64,000 nucleotides of DNA, taken from positions 25,362,505 through 25,426,504 of the forward strand of contig OZ029917.1 of the NCBI GenBank assembly GCA_964023275.1, in the 5' to 3' direction. The DNA comes from Norana najaformis (Eukaryota; Annelida; Clitellata; Crassiclitellata; Hormogastridae). Below the pieces are notes generated by a model. The model was not told the DNA's origin. It saw only the letters and a program-made list of their open reading frames with translations, and ran no database searches. The position numbers were made by a program, and so were the translations under genes. This document shows positions 60,561 through 64,000 of this stretch, one piece after another (positions within the stretch are counted from its first letter, which is position 1; every line of letters begins with the position of its first letter).

Positions 60561-61220
60561 TTCTGACTTGTCAGTCTGAGCACTCTTCCACTTGCCCTCT
60601 CTTCTGTAGCTTTTCACTGCAGACTGATAACTGAATTTTCAAACAGCTCATATGACACATCCTAATCAAGGCCATATGAAAATACCAATTTTCTTTGTAA
60701 TGTGCCCAAATATCACTAATGAAAGCAGGCCCACCCCCAGATTAAAAATTAGTAATTGCTTCAGACTATAACTGGCATATAATTTGAAGGTTTTCTCTGA
60801 AAACCTGAAAGGGGACAAAAAGACATATTTTGCACCCTTCTTCCCCTTGTCTGTATTTGTGTGACCTCGGCCTTCCCCTCTTTGTGGACATCTGCATTCC
60901 AACAGAACGCTAAATGGAAAAGTAGGCCTAGAATAGGCCAAGCTGTACTTTTTCACTACTGCGTCTAGAAAGGTCCTGTTAAATAGATACAATGCAGTCC
61001 AGACTGACTAAAATTGGTGCCCAAGGCAAGACTGTATAGAAATAACTTCATGTACAAAATTTAGATGCAGACGTCCGCATAGGGCATAACTTTCTCCTCT
61101 TGTTCGCATTTGGGTCATCTGTCCACTCTGGGGATGTCTTTTACATACGACCCCTAAAAGAAGTCCAAAGCTTGACTTTAGTGATACGATTTCAACCAGA
61201 TAATTTCAGATAAGAATAAT
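60560..61220. other. Between repeats and the 61.3-kb exon, nothing recognised
   Basis: A 108-codon minus frame at 60666-60992 has no family features and includes a CCCTTTT/AGAAGGGG-type composition. No gene is called. Confidence 0.35.
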
Positions 61221-61228
61221 CAGTAAAT

Positions 61229-61308
61229 CTTACCAATCCATTTTACGTGCTCTTTTGTCAAGACTCGTAACAGGTAACATCTTCAATTCTCTGTTGTATG
61301 TTCTAGCC
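61229..61308 (-). CDS. Candidate short 5' coding exon of unknown gene
   Basis: ATG at 61308 in a good context (AAAATGG) opens a 26-codon basic peptide beginning MARTYNRELKMLPVTS and ending at a consensus donor, TG|GTAAGA, at 61229. It lies between the end of KAT5 and the coiled-coil gene on the same strand, so it may be the first exon of the latter. However, joining it to the likely acceptor near 58287 gives a stop after 17 codons instead of the coiled-coil frame. Either an intermediate exon exists or this belongs to another transcript. Confidence 0.4.
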
Positions 61309-61934
61309 ATTTTCCACTAGCACCGGGTTTTGCTCAACATAACTTTATAACTTGATGATAAGACACACCGATACAACCAATCAATACAGCAATCAGTGCA
61401 ACAGCTGTTGTACTGTTTGTTCAAATATCAAACATTCCTACTTTTTAGGAACCACGAAGAAACAATTTTTCCAATCTACATTTCTAAGTATAACACATAT
61501 TATGTACAATGTTCTGCCTAAAACTCCAGAAAATTAAACTGCTCAAGATTATCGCATAAAATTATCTGATGCATGTAACGCAAGCTACAGCCAAGTAATG
61601 CCAGTCAATTAACTTGCAAACAGTCTCTGTGGTCATGTTATAACTTACCAACTCAAACTAAAAGCCAATCTTTTGGCACAGCAACACAGATACTCGATTC
61701 CAGCAAATGTTTAAGTTTCTACAAAAGCTTCCGTGGTAGTAACACCTAGTACACTGCAGTAACAAGCTCCTGCGTTGCTATCATACCACTTCTGATATGC
61801 AGACAAGCCAGTACTTTGCTGCCAATCTGAATGCTTACTTCAGTCCAACCTTTCCAACTGTGACCCAAACTAAACAAAACTTTCTCCAGTTATGCTAGCC
61901 ATCACACCAATAACAAATCTTCATCAGAGCTGTG

Positions 61935-64000
<2,066 letters not shown>

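Overview
The window is animal nuclear DNA, probably from a marine invertebrate. Its genes are split by many GT-AG introns, it is AT-rich, and more than half of it is introns and intergenic DNA filled with transposon remnants. I cannot name the species or phylum from the sequence. I rebuilt splice sites by eye. For the three best-supported genes, every exon joins in phase and gives a product of the length expected for its family.

Layout. 1-4.3 kb: repeats only. 4.4-11.6 kb (+): a complete nine-exon C9orf78/TLS1 (Hep59-domain) splicing-factor gene. 13.4-30.9 kb (-): a complete sixteen-exon CSDE1/UNR gene encoding a multi-cold-shock-domain RNA-binding protein, tail to tail with C9orf78. Its introns hold retrotransposon fragments, a piggyBac-like MITE and a SINE. 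31-40 kb: intergenic repeats, including broken reverse transcriptases and a 140-bp AT tract. 40.1-40.8 kb (-): the bZIP exon of a PAR-family (HLF/TEF/DBP-like) transcription factor, with a plausible promoter about 1 kb upstream. 41-55 kb: gene-poor and repeat-rich. It holds microsatellites, a tRNA-derived SINE, a 411-bp palindrome, a long dispersed repeat and a young reverse transcriptase insertion flanked by an 11-bp target-site duplication. 55.9-58.25 kb (-): an uninterrupted 776-codon coiled-coil protein that I do not recognise. 59.5-60.2 kb (+): a CR1/L2-like retrotransposon 3' end. 61.9-64 kb (-): the last exons of KAT5/Tip60, which runs off the right edge.

The recognised genes are ordinary housekeeping and regulatory genes: spliceosome factor, mRNA-binding protein, bZIP factor and histone acetyltransferase. 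Nothing suggests they form a pathway. I found no clearly new biological system. The observations most worth checking are the apparent loss of the RNA-binding motifs in the fifth canonical cold-shock domain of CSDE1, a multi-copy non-coding repeat family of unknown class, the long palindrome, local enrichment of the octamer TAGGCCTA, and a second unclassified repeat family with three copies.
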